28,856 nucleotides of DNA from Parasitella parasitica. Taxonomy: Eukaryota; Mucoromycota; Mucoromycetes; Mucorales; Mucoraceae. Under the pieces are notes generated by a model. It worked only from the letters and a program-made list of their open reading frames with translations, did not search any database and had not been told where the DNA came from. Made by a program: the position numbers and the translations under genes. The stretch lies in the NCBI GenBank assembly GCA_025201805.1, contig MU619435.1, positions 3,337 through 32,192 on the forward strand. Direction: 5' to 3'. Every line of letters begins with the position of its first letter. Position 1 is the stretch's first letter. This document shows positions 8,377-19,362 of this stretch, one piece after another.

Positions 8377-11300
8377 CTATTTCATCAACTTTTTTCTCGG
8401 ATTCTTGGTACATTTGTTAATTAAGTGAGATTTCCATTGCGATTCTGATGATTTTGTCATGTCCAACTGACAGAATGGGCACACGGATTGATTTTCGGTA
8501 GTTGCTATACAATGCATGCAAAGGTATCAGTATGTAATTGCTAGCGTCTGAACAAAAACAAAAACTAACCTCTACATGTCTTTTTCAGCGAATGCTTCTT
8601 CCACTGCTCTATAGAAATCAACTCTTGGCATTGTGTACATTGTTTGAGTAGGTGCTTCTTTTCACAGTCATTTTGCAAATGATCTTTTAGTGTAGATACT
8701 TCCAAAATCTGTCCCTGCTGTTAGCATTTGCTAGAGTATTCAAGCAGGTTTACACTTACAATCTGACACATAGTGCAATTAGTGAGTACAGGACATTGGT
8801 TGTAGTAATGAGAGATGAGCGTGTCTTCATTAAAGTTTTCGTCAACCTGATCACAGAAAATGCACACGTTGCTATACATAGACATTAAAATAAATACAAA
8901 AATAGTCGCTTATACGCCATCGTGGTGCCTACTTTTTTTCATCATCATCTTCTTTTACCAGAGCTTGTTTGCTTTTGGTCTGTTTTGCATAGCGAGTTAT
9001 TTTTTTTGGAGTACATATCGATCTAATGAAGAATATCATTACCTTTTTTGACGCTGCTGTACTGCTCGTAGTAGGCTTTTCCTCTCCTTTGGTCCCTTAA
9101 AAAAAACATATGTTCAGGGTTTGATTGTTTCGTTTTGGCAAACAATCCAACAAACCTGTTTTCTTTTTATTATTTGATTTCTTGGCCAGAGCCTTTTGTA
9201 TACTTGTAGATGTCGAAGTTGCAATCTTTTTCCTATTATCCAACTTCTTCAACTCCTATGGGTATAATAAGCTATGTCAGTAATTGAACATCTGATATGT
9301 ACAATCGAAATAATGTTTACCTGCTCAAGTAGTTTGACTGTATCTTTATCCAAAAATGAGCACATCTTCTTGAACCCTGTCGCATCCCTTTGTTGATACT
9401 CTGCAACTAGCATCAGCAGCTCCCAAGTCGATTTGCGCACATCATCATGAGGATGCTGATGCAGATAAGAAACAATAAATGCCATAATATTGCTACGATA
9501 CGCACTCGGATTCAGCGCCCATTGATGAGGAATCAATACTTTCTTGGTAATGATGGAAACTAGCTCCAAGCGTGCTTTGGCATCCTTCATGTTTCTAATC
9601 ATACGCTCGCCAAGACAAAGCACAATTAGCCTTTCGTAGTGCTGAATAAGATCTAAAACCGTCTTTGTAGCGTTGAGTTTGATGCTAGGATTGTTATCGC
9701 TGGTACGCATCAACACACGCAAAAAGAACTTTTCTACCCAAGCGTACAGCTGCTGGTCCTCCTTGCTCATGCTCCTGGTGGTGATTTCTGTTTTTCGATC
9801 AATATGAAACTCTTTGCAGCTCCATAAAACCAAAACTTACCCTGCACACGCTTCCATAATTGAATGGCTTGATTGAAAATAGATTCTCTCGAGTCCATGA
9901 TGGCGTCTTGGATCATGAGTATAGCTGCATGAACAAAATTCATGTCTTGTTTGGCTTGATTTTGCATCGCTGATTGTTCTTGAGATGCAATCAACTGATC
10001 AAGCTGGTTCAATCCGTTTTGTCGACACTTTACCTTGACACTCATGATATTTGCTACCAAATCCTCGCCGAATTGGTCAATGGCCAATTCACAAGACTCA
10101 AGGTCATCCCCAGTCAAGGGCTCAGGGACAGTTTCTGGGTCGACCTGTAATTGTGCAGGCGCGAGCTCTTCCTCGTCGTCTTTGGCAACAACGATGGGAA
10201 TGCGCGCAGACAGTAGAGATGGACTATGGGTAGCCGAATCAACGTTGTTGGCGGATAACGCATCAAAACTTGTCCAATTAGTGATGTTCTCGTCCACCAT
10301 TTGATTGTCTGCAGGGCCTGCTGTTAGTTTTTCGGTCGAAGGTGATTGGATATTGGGAAGGATATTCTACATCAATATGAGTGAGCATATGCGTAATATG
10401 ATCTGATCTAAAGTACCTCTTCTGAATAATCATCATCCGCATTGTACTCTTGCTCCAAATCACTGTTATACTCGAGAGTATCATATGGCAGGATATCGCC
10501 CTCTTGCGTGATTTGAATACCAGATTGTTTCAAGAGAGACTCGGCTGTTTCTCTAACCTGGTCCATATCCGCCTAAATGGAGCATTGTTTAGAAAAATAC
10601 TAGTGTTAAATAATAACATTACCTTTATTTTATCCGCTTCATCGTAGTCCTTGACTGCCACGGCTTGCTGTTTTTCATTTTCAAGGTTGATCAAAAATCG
10701 CCATAACCCAGTTAATCTATCCCCTAATTCCTTGTACAGTTTTGCTTCCTTAAAATCCTCGTCTGCAGATAATGTGAGTATCTAACCATTATTTTGCAGC
10801 TATTGTTACCTTGAGCAGCATCATCCTCTGCATTGCGAATGACTTGTATCCAATGCTCCAAATCAAAGCCAGCATTCGCATTATGAATTTGAGATTCTTC
10901 GTATTGATATGCATCCTATTTAAAGAGATGATGGAGTTAGATTAAAAAGATCCGGCATGCTTTTACAGATCACTATACAATGGGTTGAGGATAATAGGGC
11001 GCGGACACTGAAGAGCGAGTGGACGTAGCTGTATCGTATTGCTGTATTGGCGATCCCAGGATGTTTAGAGCTAATATGCCAACCTTTTTTTGCAAAGAGT
11101 ACATAAATATTTGTGGCCATACATACGAGCCGAGTTTGCATTATTTTTATACCTGCTTATGGATATTTAATCTGTTTTCATGGCAGCCTTTCATAACGAG
11201 GCGAATGTACTCGCCGTCTGCTTGGATTTTGATCGACTTGAGTTCTCTGTCTTGGAAACGGCCGTTGCTATCTAGATTGACAAAGCTACAGTTTGCGTTT

Positions 11301-11706
11301 TAGAGTATATCATCTGCAACATCCATTTCGCTACTCACCCAAGCCGAGTGAACTGTATGTACATAGTATCTTGCTCTTGTTCCTTGATGATGCCAACATA
11401 AAGTTCGATCTGAGAGGCAATCTTGTAATGGTGAGACAGGATTTCAACCTTGTAAATGCGAGCAAGACCTGAGCTCAGTCTCAGAATTAAATCTTGCGGG
11501 TATTCTGGATCTCTGGTTTGAAGGAAATGTTGAGTCCATCTATAAACTTGTTTGATTTATTCATATATTTACTTTTGTGTCTGCCAGCCTCGATGGCTTA
11601 TACTATGAATGTCGCCTTCAAGTGGTGCTGTCAGTGAGTCTGGCCTATAGCCTTGATCAAAAGACGAGCAATGGGCTATTTCAAATGGAATTGACTCGAT
11701 TGTCAT
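8377..11706 (-). CDS. CEP104: CEP104 orthologue: jelly-roll, coiled coil, TOG domain and zinc fingers (848 aa)
   Basis: CEP104 is known from centrioles and the tips of cilia, where its TOG domain binds tubulin and its zinc-finger array binds partner proteins. Fifteen exons close in frame: 11706-11573, 11539-11339, 11285-11153, 11083-10979, 10915-10810, 10762-10623, 10572-10417, 10366-9841, 9787-9321, 9255-9156, 9095-9043, 8979-8933, 8871-8760, 8708-8570 and 8504-8377. The order of parts is that of animal CEP104. There is an N-terminal beta-sandwich (about 1-160, with GWQTQK, KIASQIELYV, DRELKSIKI and VGILALNILG), a coiled coil (about 230-290), a disordered acidic linker, a TOG domain (about 410-655), a lysine-rich linker, and a C-terminal array of Cys/His fingers from about 723 (VCIFCDQ, HYYNQCPVL, CTMC, CTQCQE, VCPFCQLD, final WKSHLINKC). 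The length is close to the 925 residues of the human protein. All expected zinc ligands I could place are intact. The first intron is only 33 nt. The 3' end converges on the CRIB gene 160 bp away. Confidence 0.9.
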
Positions 11707-12403
11707 GCTGAATGTCTGTATAATAAAAACACGCAAGGAAGAAAGAAAAAAAAAAGAAACCCAGGGGTAACAGGAAAGATTAAATTAGTAAAAAGGCACC
11801 GAATGGCTTAAGCTATAGAAACTCGTGGTTCATATACTTTTTTATTTTCACTAGGCACATGTCGAGTATTATAACACTTTGGACGTAAAATGAGCCCATC
11901 ATGATGTCGAATTTTCTCTTGCATCATGGATGCATTTTGATTTCTTGGTGCATATTTCTTACACACACAAAAAATCCAGATTGCACAATTGGAAATTTGA
12001 AAAAGCACTCTCTTCACTACTAATTGCACAACTGGGCAGTCTTTTAGTTACAAATTACTAGAAAATTGTGGCATTTAGGGGTGTCCTTAGAAATTAGTTG
12101 TATCTCAAGCTTTCTGTTGCCAAGTTACTGCACAATTTCTTCTGCTCTGAACCGTGTATCTGAGTCTTTAAAAAAATCTTACAATAAAAGGTACTAGCAA
12201 TACAGTTACAATGGTACACTGTTTTGTTTATACTGCTGTACCAGGTCTTGAAAATCAGCACAGTAAAGGATTGTATGTGATCATATGAATGAGAAAGTAA
12301 TAAAGACTTAATTTACCAGATACAAAACCATTTGTTTTATTGATTATTAAGAAATTGTCTGTTTATTAAAATAAATCTGCATAAACCAATCTACTATGAA
12401 TAC

Positions 12404-12446
12404 AATCAGATCTTGCTTGACAATCAAATGTCAAACAAGATTGATT
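12404..12446. repeat. Imperfect inverted repeat (hairpin)
   Basis: Arms of about 18 bases (AATCA-ATCTTGCTTGACA and its near reverse complement) flank a 6-base loop, with one mismatch and one bulged base. It is far from either gene start. It could be a relic of a small inverted-repeat element. Confidence 0.5.
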
Positions 12447-12650
12447 ATAACACAGTAATAATCAGACAAGACTTATCCATATATTCAATCAGCTAATCAT
12501 TATGAATGCGAATCATTCATTAATAATTCGGCTTTGCATTTTAGAATAAGTAGAACACAAGTAGATAGTTTCTTATACAAGGTGTTCTGTTGATCACTTC
12601 TATTTACTATATAATAGAAAATGTAGTGACATTTAACATTGGGTCCGAAG

Positions 12651-12664
12651 GTTGCCATGACAAC
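12651..12664. promoter_or_regulatory. X-box-like site 1 (GTTGCCATGACAAC)
   Basis: It differs by one base from the symmetrical RFX-type X-box GTTGCCATGGCAAC. It lies about 950 bp upstream of the CEP104 start codon, inside the first tandem copy. RFX factors bind X-boxes upstream of ciliary genes in animals, and of DNA-damage and other genes in fungi. Binding here is inference only. Confidence 0.35.
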
Positions 12665-12790
12665 TGAATTGAAGTAATATGAACCATGGTTATTCAATGG
12701 ATAGAACCCTATTATGCAAGGTATTCCATGATTACTTCTATTTTTTATGGAATAAACGGTTATATTTAAACTTGGATTCGATCGGGATCG

Positions 12791-12804
12791 ATTGCCATGG
12801 CAAC
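12791..12804. promoter_or_regulatory. X-box-like site 2 (ATTGCCATGGCAAC)
   Basis: A 12-base perfect palindrome, TTGCCATGGCAA, sits at 12792-12803. It differs from the symmetrical X-box only in its first base. It is 140 bp from site 1, in the equivalent place in the second tandem copy. Confidence 0.4.
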
Positions 12805-13748
12805 TGAGTTATAACCGTGGAATTTTATGGATACAACATTTACGCTTGAAAACAATAAAATTTCAAACAAAGGTCGATTTTTACCGTAGCACAACGAAGG
12901 TACAAAAATCATCAGAGTGGGGAGGGGGAGTTGTCAGCTCGTATAGTATATATTCTATTACCTATACACCGATTGAATATTCTAAAATGTAAATGAAGAG
13001 CCTTAGAAAAGAGTCCGGTTTGCGTGCTTTCGTATCGGTAGATAATTTGCCCCACATAAACCTTGATGTCATGGCGGTGAACCACGCGACAAGGAAAAAC
13101 AAGGAACCGAGCAACTGCGCTCCACCCCGTTAAAGAGATCGCCCGCCTCTTTGTTTATGTTACTAAGATCAAAGAAAACAAACAAACGAGACATTATGAA
13201 TTTTCAAGGCAAGAGAATTGAAACCTCTCTTGATTTTTTTTTTTTCATTTGGGTTCCAAAGTATACATAGTTCTGTATTATCAAATGAGAAACCTGTCTA
13301 CCGAGCCGAAATCTGTTGTGTCTATATTTTAGTAGAATACACTAAGCAGCTGAGCCATTTATCAATGACTTAGTAATAGGACGGTAGATTAATTTATGTC
13401 GTATGCAATGCAACCGTGGCATGGCTGATAAAAAAATTGGTCAATTGGCCTATCTATATATTTTTATCCAACATATGGATCATTGAAACTTGAAAACCTG
13501 ACCAGTTATATGCTATACACAACACATGGAATTCTCCCAAAACCAGATCTCAATTGATCAAAACTCAAACATCAGAGAAAATTGATCTGGGTCACCTTGC
13601 GGTCCACACAAAAAAAACACCTTTGTATTACAGTTTAATGTACTATGCACCGCGCAATTTGCGCTTCTTGACAATAAGAATGCAGCGCCTTTTCTTTGCC
13701 TTGGTGCAGATTTCAAAAGTGTGGTGTAACAATGGTAGTTGCGCCAAG

Positions 13749-13753
13749 CCAAT
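13749..13753 (+). promoter_or_regulatory. CCAAT box
   Basis: A CCAAT pentamer about 95 bp upstream of the TATA box and 170 bp upstream of the likely start codon of the acidic protein gene. The spacing is typical of eukaryotic promoters. Confidence 0.4.
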
Positions 13754-13845
13754 GAAACTTGAGATTTTAGCGTCATTTTCCCTGTTTGTAAAATATACGG
13801 GCACCATGAAAGGGGGAACCGGGCAATCAAAGTTTTGATTCAACG

Positions 13846-13858
13846 TATATATAAATAG
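13846..13858 (+). promoter_or_regulatory. TATA box of the acidic protein gene
   Basis: TATATATAAATAG is a near-ideal TATA element. Transcription would be expected to start about 30 bases downstream, near 13880. That places the ATG at 13864 before the transcript begins and favours the ATG at 13921 as the start. Confidence 0.6.
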
Positions 13859-13920
13859 AGCTCATGTTTTTTCTTGTACTCTCTGCTACACTTAACTTTT
13901 GTCTTTATCATTGCACCATT

Positions 13921-14643
13921 ATGGTCGAACTTTCAGTAAAGAACAAACAATTTCCTCGCTTGAATATATTCTATCGCAGTTTGCACAAAAAAGAGGAAAT
14001 TAAGCAGCTGCCATCTCTTGGCTCAGGTGTCAATTTGCACACTAATACAGTGTCACATTCAATTGTAAGGAATTACAGTAACGATCCTTACATGCCTCAA
14101 ATAGCAAGAAACCAGAGAGCTTCATCCTCTTCATTGCCACATACCCCAAGGCCTCCCAAGTATCCAATGCGCTATCATGCTAGTGCATCAAGTCCTAACT
14201 TACCGCCCCCAAGATCAATGCCGGATCCTAGCATCACGTTCCATCACAATTACCCTCCAGCTTCTCCTCCTCCATTGTCCCCAACAAACTTGTCATTTGC
14301 CACTTCATCAAGACCGTCATGGCGAGACTTGGCTCGTTCGCCCACATACCAGCCTGCTAGTTCTATGTCTAGCACGGACGACGACGATGATCAAGAAGAT
14401 CAATCAGATGATGATGACAATGCTCCTCTTGGATTAATGCTATCATCTCGTCCAATCGGTTACGGTAAGCCTTTTTCTCTATTGAGTGATCTTGATGAGG
14501 ACGGAGATGATGATATGGTGCCTATAGCTAGGTTATCCATCTCTCGTGAAAGTGTACATCATATGACGGCGGCTGAAAAGTATAAGCACAAAGTAATGGC
14601 CAAGCTTCAAATGGACATGCATCCTAATACATACCTCAGTTAG
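13921..14643 (+). CDS. Hypothetical intrinsically disordered acidic protein (240 aa)
   Basis: I do not recognise a named family. The frame is a single uninterrupted exon. It could start at 13864, but the TATA box at 13846-13858 argues for MVELSVKNK at 13921. The sequence is of low complexity: a serine/proline-rich first half (SSSLPHTPRPPKYP, SPPPLSPTN), then an aspartate cluster (DDDDDQEDQSDDDD, from about residue 153) leading into a short hydrophobic APLGLML motif. A second acidic patch (DEDGDDDMVPIARLS) precedes a basic C-terminal helix (AAEKYKHKVMAKLQMD). The acidic-then-hydrophobic pairs could be protein-interaction or activation motifs, but that is inference. A GGTAAG inside the frame (14464-14469) resembles a donor; no intron is needed. 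Confidence 0.65.
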   Translation: MVELSVKNKQFPRLNIFYRSLHKKEEIKQLPSLGSGVNLHTNTVSHSIVRNYSNDPYMPQIARNQRASSSSLPHTPRPPKYPMRYHASASSPNLPPPRSMPDPSITFHHNYPPASPPPLSPTNLSFATSSRPSWRDLARSPTYQPASSMSSTDDDDDQEDQSDDDDNAPLGLMLSSRPIGYGKPFSLLSDLDEDGDDDMVPIARLSISRESVHHMTAAEKYKHKVMAKLQMDMHPNTYLS

Positions 14644-16124
14644 CTTTTCTCGCTGAACTCGTTGTAAAACTTCCCATTGTAATTAATATCATTTGCCATT
14701 CACACAGTATATTTTTCATCTCATCATAATAAAAATAAATCATTCGCATAACTACAATAAGCACTTGAAAAGCAGCCCTAGCCATTTTCTCCATCCACAT
14801 ACACATAGAATATTGTGCTTGATGTTGATCCATAATGATGCAGAGAAAAATGCTTTCTTTCAAAACTTTGGCTGATACATAGTCTTAAGTTATTCCGAAG
14901 ACATGTAATACCTTGTCAATCGATTCATCAATGTATTCAGGAAATAAAAAAACATAATATCAGCGAAGCAATATATCGCCAGGTTATACAAGGCGATCGA
15001 CTGCTATTTTATTCGTTCGAAAAAAGCCATATGTGTCAATGACAATATCAACGGTAAAAGAAGGGCGACCACAGCCCTACAGAGTGCTTATTTGTAGATA
15101 TATTTGGAAATATTTGTGTAAAAATAGAACTGCTGTATATTTGAATAAATTGCGCATGAATGATAATGATCATAATTCAAGATTAATATCGTCAACGGAG
15201 GTTCCTTTTACTTACTTGTAATGTGAAATGCGTGCAATTTGGTTTGCTCAGCAGTGTTCCATCTGGCGAAGGGATTTTACCAAGGAAGCGGCACTCATTC
15301 GAATTATTCACGATTTAGCCTCTGTTTTGGGAAACCAGCAGTATTAACCCGTGAAAATTCGCTTAAATCAAACCCATTAAATAGTAAAGTATGTCCTATG
15401 AATTCTCAACTCTTTCACCACATGCAGGCAATGTATCATAACAGCAACTTGATTATTTGTCTAATATGAACCTTTTTCTGAGACTTAGAAGTATAATTGA
15501 TGGTTTTACGTCTCACAAAATTAATAGGTACAATGACAAGTTACAGATAATGCAGTACCAGCTGGCAAAAGCATATACGCGAAGCAACTAGCATCGAATT
15601 TGAAAATTACATCAGCGAGTTAAGAAATGGGTGAAGGAAAAGAAGGCATTATTACCATTATCCCAATTTTTGCATTCCTGATCCTACAGTTACTGGCGCT
15701 TAAATAAAGGGCATCGCATTCTATTATGGTCGTTTTATATATGTGAATGGAACCGATTCATAAAATAATTGCCTGTTTTGTTAAATTTATCGTTAACTTC
15801 AGTTTCAAACCACATAATATAATGGTCAAATTTACGTTTAAATGGGTATACCCTTGAAACCAATATTTCTGTTTATAAATAAAGTGGATAATTTCCATCA
15901 TGCGAATGTTGTATGGTTATTATTTGAACGTATTATGATACGGTTCATGTGTTAACAAGTGCATAGGTAAAAAATATATGTATACAACGACTAAAAAGAT
16001 AATGGTTTCAAGCTCGACAGGACGCTTGCACTCAATTTTATGCAGAATCACAGAAAAAGGCGTTTTCAAGCACTTCATTATAATGAATAAATGACCCAAG
16101 CAACTCACCAACCTTATTGAAACA

Positions 16125-16160
16125 ACCAAGATTTAAGTTTTCACCAAGATTTAAGTTTTC
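16125..16160. repeat. 18-bp direct tandem repeat, two copies
   Basis: ACCAAGATTTAAGTTTTC occurs twice in exact tandem. The length is a multiple of three, so a minus-strand reading frame passes through it as a repeated ENLNLG peptide. Confidence 0.85.
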
Positions 16161-17536
16161 ACGATCTGCTTCAATTTTAATATTCGTTCCTAAATTTTTT
16201 GTATTATTTTCGAGTTCTACGCGATTAAATTCGCTAAATGTTTGTAAACTTCGATTATTTATTAGCATAGGCACATAAAAGCTATTGTTTTGACCTTTAT
16301 TGAGCAACTTGATTAAAATTTTGTTATATCTTATGCATTTAGTAGCCAATGGGATATCTTTTGATTCTAAATCTTAAATTGCAATGAATTTTGGAACCCT
16401 TTATGAATGAGAAACACAAGGTCAACAAGACGTATTATCTCTGTCTGGCTTTCGTTGATTTTGTCTATTATGATCCTCAGAAGCACACAAATATCTTAGT
16501 ATTTGTTATTGACATGAAGAATTTTTTACATGAATAGTGACAAAGTATATACTCTCAAGTTTATGCAGTTAAGACGGATTTACAATCACCATGTATAAAT
16601 CTTTATGCGTCAAGATATTCTCAGTTTTTGCAGTTTGTGGAAGCTGTAATTCCTCCTAATTGCGATTATAATGTTGCTACATAGCAGTAAAAGATCCGCT
16701 GAATTTACATATTTGAAGGAAGTTTTGAAAAAAGTCGTGAGTGAAAGATTGCTTCTGATAGATTTTATACAAATATGAAAATGGTAAAAGACATGGACGA
16801 AATATCAATGTGGTAGACACTGGAAACTTACAAAGTTTCTGATTTACTCAGGCCAGTTGCTCATGTATTTAGAGGATATCAATGCTTGGAGACTATCTTA
16901 AATCATGCAGATTTACATATACACAAGAACCCTGTCAGCTCTTGACGATTTGCATGCAGACACAAACATTAATAGCCTAATTACGTATAATTAAATCAAT
17001 TTGAGATGGTTCATGTACTATTTTTAAATCAATTATCGATTTTTTAATCAAGTTTAGCAAAGGCGGCTAGAAAGAGATTTTACCGTATCTAAAAGCATAA
17101 GTTGTTAGCAGATGCTGATAGTTCATGCTTGAATGACGTGACTCAAATGCTTTAATAAGATATTAGCATAAAGAGCAGACTCACAAATTCTCATGTACTC
17201 CTCGCTAAGAGAGAGAGAGATGTAACTGGTCTCCTCACATCGCCCCTTGGGTATTTGCTAAAAGAAAAAACTCCTCATTTCAAGCCAAAGCCTAAAGCAA
17301 TTGGGCACGAAATATTTTATTATTGAGCAGTGCAACGTTTGACAAAGTAGAGCAATCATTTCATTGACAAGCCTTGATTCGTCTAAACAAGGCCTTTAGA
17401 ATGAATTTTTGTAGTACAGCTATTTTTAACTGCAAACATTTAATTAACACCAAGGCAGTAGGCCAGCATATGAGCTGTGCCTGTGTGTGTAAATCAATTC
17501 CACAACACAGACACACTCACACAGCTTGAAAAGAGT

Positions 17537-17657
17537 TCCCTCCTATTTCTCTCTCTCTCTTTCTACCTTTGCTCCTCGTTTTTTTTTACCTCCTCTTTCC
17601 TTTTCTTTTCTTTTTACCTTATTACTTGATATACCTTCCTTTTTCCTTTTTTCTGTA
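17537..17657 (+). promoter_or_regulatory. Pyrimidine-rich tract upstream of the tetraspanin gene
   Basis: About 120 bases made almost wholly of C and T precede the tetraspanin ATG by some 100 bases. Such tracts are common in fungal core promoters and leaders. Just upstream (17473-17526) lies a quasi-hairpin of TG-rich and CA-rich arms framed by AGCTGTG and CACAGCT. Confidence 0.45.
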
Positions 17658-17759
17658 TTTTTCGCTAAGGGTCCAACTTCGTCAAAAGCACACACACACA
17701 AAGGACCAGTCTATTCATCAACTGCAAAAACATTTTCACATCCAACACAGTTTAGTACA

Positions 17760-18834
17760 ATGACAACTTGTTGTGCCAGGTACACATAATATTTGATGGT
17801 TCCAGAGCACATTTATATTGATATTAAGTTTATAATTAGGCTGAGCAAGGTCTACATGATCACTACCAATTTACTTTATGCCTGTTTAGGTGTCGCATTT
17901 ATCGCCCTGGGCTTAATCGGTATGAGAGATGGCTTCAGTGGTGCAACCTTATTTCCAGAGAACATATTCAAATGTAAAAGAGCGTTCATGATCGTTTGCT
18001 TGTTTTTTTTTCCCAACTTACGTTTTGTACACTTAGATTTGACGATATTAGGCGCCGTCATTTGTGTGGCATCCATTGTTGGCATTATCGGCGCATATAT
18101 CAGAAAAACCACAGTTACTTATCTGTACATGATTATCATCATCGGTGCATTAATATTTCAAGTTCTTATCGGTATTCGTGTCTACCAAAAAGCAGCAAAT
18201 GCAGCTCAGTATCTATCAGATTTGTGGCCAAGTGCTTCAGCCAGCTATCGACTCAACCTTCAGAACCAGGTTAGGTCTTGTCCAGTTGCTGTGTTAAGCC
18301 CACCTCTTGACTAATTCTTGGCTTGTTTTGTAGTTCAACTGTTGTGGCTACCAAACCATCATTGACAACTACGTCGAAAGCGACACCTGTCGGCCAACAG
18401 CCTCACTAACCAGCAAGTTTCCACCCTGCGCATCTGCATTACAAAGCTTCGTTAAGGGTACGTTTGGAAAAGTTTATCTGGCTGTATTTGCAGCGTTAGC
18501 ATTGGAACTGTTGGCCATGTCCAATGCGATTACGCTGCTATGTACTGGATCGCATGTAGATCAAGATGAGGAAGGCGAAAGACGAAAGCGCAGAAAATCT
18601 GGCATTCGACTTGACGATATGACAGTAGATACGCCTACAACCTTGGTTGGACAAGAAGAGCCAAAATATTATGCGTATGGCAATAACCAGGAGGACATGA
18701 ACCACAATAATCGATACGATAGCTACGACATGTACCGACATACCAATAGCCCAACCCATTACAGCGACAATTACAATGCAAATACCTTCAATAATAGTCG
18801 ACTTGCTAACAGCAATGGTGGCGCTTATTACTAA
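17760..18834 (+). CDS. Tetraspanin-like membrane protein (295 aa)
   Basis: A four-pass membrane protein that probably organises membrane microdomains. Four exons, 17760-17779, 17840-17973, 18037-18269 and 18334-18834, have introns of 60, 63 and 64 nt. The first exon is only 20 nt (MTTCCAR, with candidate palmitoylated cysteines 4 and 5). Membrane segments lie at about 15-37, 52-73, 78-101 and 175-198. The large extracellular loop has the diagnostic CCG motif (132-134) and two further cysteines (148 and 161), enough for two disulfides. The loop is short for the family. The long cytoplasmic tail of about 95 residues starts with a basic patch (GERRKRRKSG) and becomes rich in Asn, Tyr and His. 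Reading straight through introns 1 and 2 happens to stay open, so splicing was judged from GT-AG signals and from membrane-segment continuity. A role in hyphal growth or infection structures, known for other fungal tetraspanins, is not shown here. Confidence 0.85.
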
Positions 18835-19362
18835 GTTTCATAGTTTTCTTGTTGATATGTAATTTATTTATTCAGCCCCTCTCCATCTTCCTCCCTACTC
18901 ACCCTTTATTACTATACTATTATATTTTTATTTTTTACATATACAAATTTATGTAGATACTCCCTTTACTTCCTGCTACCAAACAAACAATGACATATCC
19001 TGCCTCTCATATATTCTATATTTTTATTCGAATGTTTTTAAATTAAAAATCAAAATTTAATTGCCAATTACTTGGACGAGAAGCTGGATATAGCACAAAA
19101 TGAAAACTCGGTAAAAATATGCAGCCCAGAGAACCAGGAACTGATAGACAGTAGCTTTAAAGCCGATCACTTGACGATCATAGTTGTAGTAATCGTCGTT
19201 TTAGGTATAATGATTCAATGTGATCACTAAATCATGAGCGTGTCTGTACTCATCTATTATGCAACAAGACAACATCAACATTACAAAAATGTCAAGTACA
19301 ACAAATAAAGTTGCGCTTCCAAGTTACATCATTTGACTGCAAGTGTCACAAATTTTTACTTT
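18835..19362. other. Convergent 3' intergenic region
   Basis: The 528-bp spacer lies between the stop codons of the tetraspanin (plus) and kelch (minus) genes. It is AT-rich with no reading frame of interest and must contain both polyadenylation regions. Confidence 0.6.

Larger units (their letters stand above)
12573..12837. repeat. Diverged tandem duplication of about 125-135 bp
   Basis: Segment 12573-12707 is echoed by 12712-12837. Shared landmarks in the same order are CAAGGT, TTACTTCTAT or CACTTCTAT, an ATTTAAAC-like stretch, TTGCCATGRCAACTGA, AACCRTGG and ATGGATA(G/C)AAC. The copies differ by several small indels and many substitutions. The best-kept block is the TTGCCATG palindrome region. 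Confidence 0.65.
11707..13845. other. 2.1-kb intergenic region between CEP104 and the acidic protein gene
   Basis: No supported gene. It holds the upstream regions of two divergent genes, an imperfect hairpin, a diverged tandem duplication with X-box-like sites, and a locally less AT-rich stretch around 13070-13150. Overlapping open frames on both strands at 13554-13843 have no recognisable content. Confidence 0.6.
14644..17759. other. 3.1-kb AT-rich region without a recognised gene
   Basis: I searched all frames by eye and found no domain. Items seen are a weak minus-strand frame at 16038-16349 that contains an 18-bp tandem repeat, and a 44-codon plus-strand frame at about 16404-16538 followed by stop-riddled sequence that may be old coding DNA. 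There are also short frames near 15033-15221 and 15239-15469. From about 17440 onward the region is the tetraspanin promoter and leader. Confidence 0.5.

Noticed and set aside
13554-13843. Overlapping long frames on both strands upstream of the acidic protein gene
   Set aside because: The region contains a CCAAT box and immediately precedes a strong TATA box; neither frame has recognisable content.
15627-15707. 26-residue frame MGEGKEGIITIIPIFAFLIL... with a single hydrophobic segment
   Set aside because: It is short enough to arise by chance in AT-rich DNA and has no splice, promoter or conservation evidence.
16038-16349. Minus-strand 103-codon frame with the repeated ENLNLG peptide
   Set aside because: It lacks an ATG at its start and has no domain or splice context; the repeat is better described as an 18-bp tandem duplication.
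16404-16538. 44-codon frame (YYLCLAFVDFVYYD) faintly resembling a reverse transcriptase strand
   Set aside because: No catalytic motif follows, and neighbouring frames are full of stops; too weak to name.
17793-18314. Continuous 173-codon frame read as a single-exon protein
   Set aside because: It reads through introns 1 and 2 of the tetraspanin and misses the CCG loop; the spliced model is better supported.
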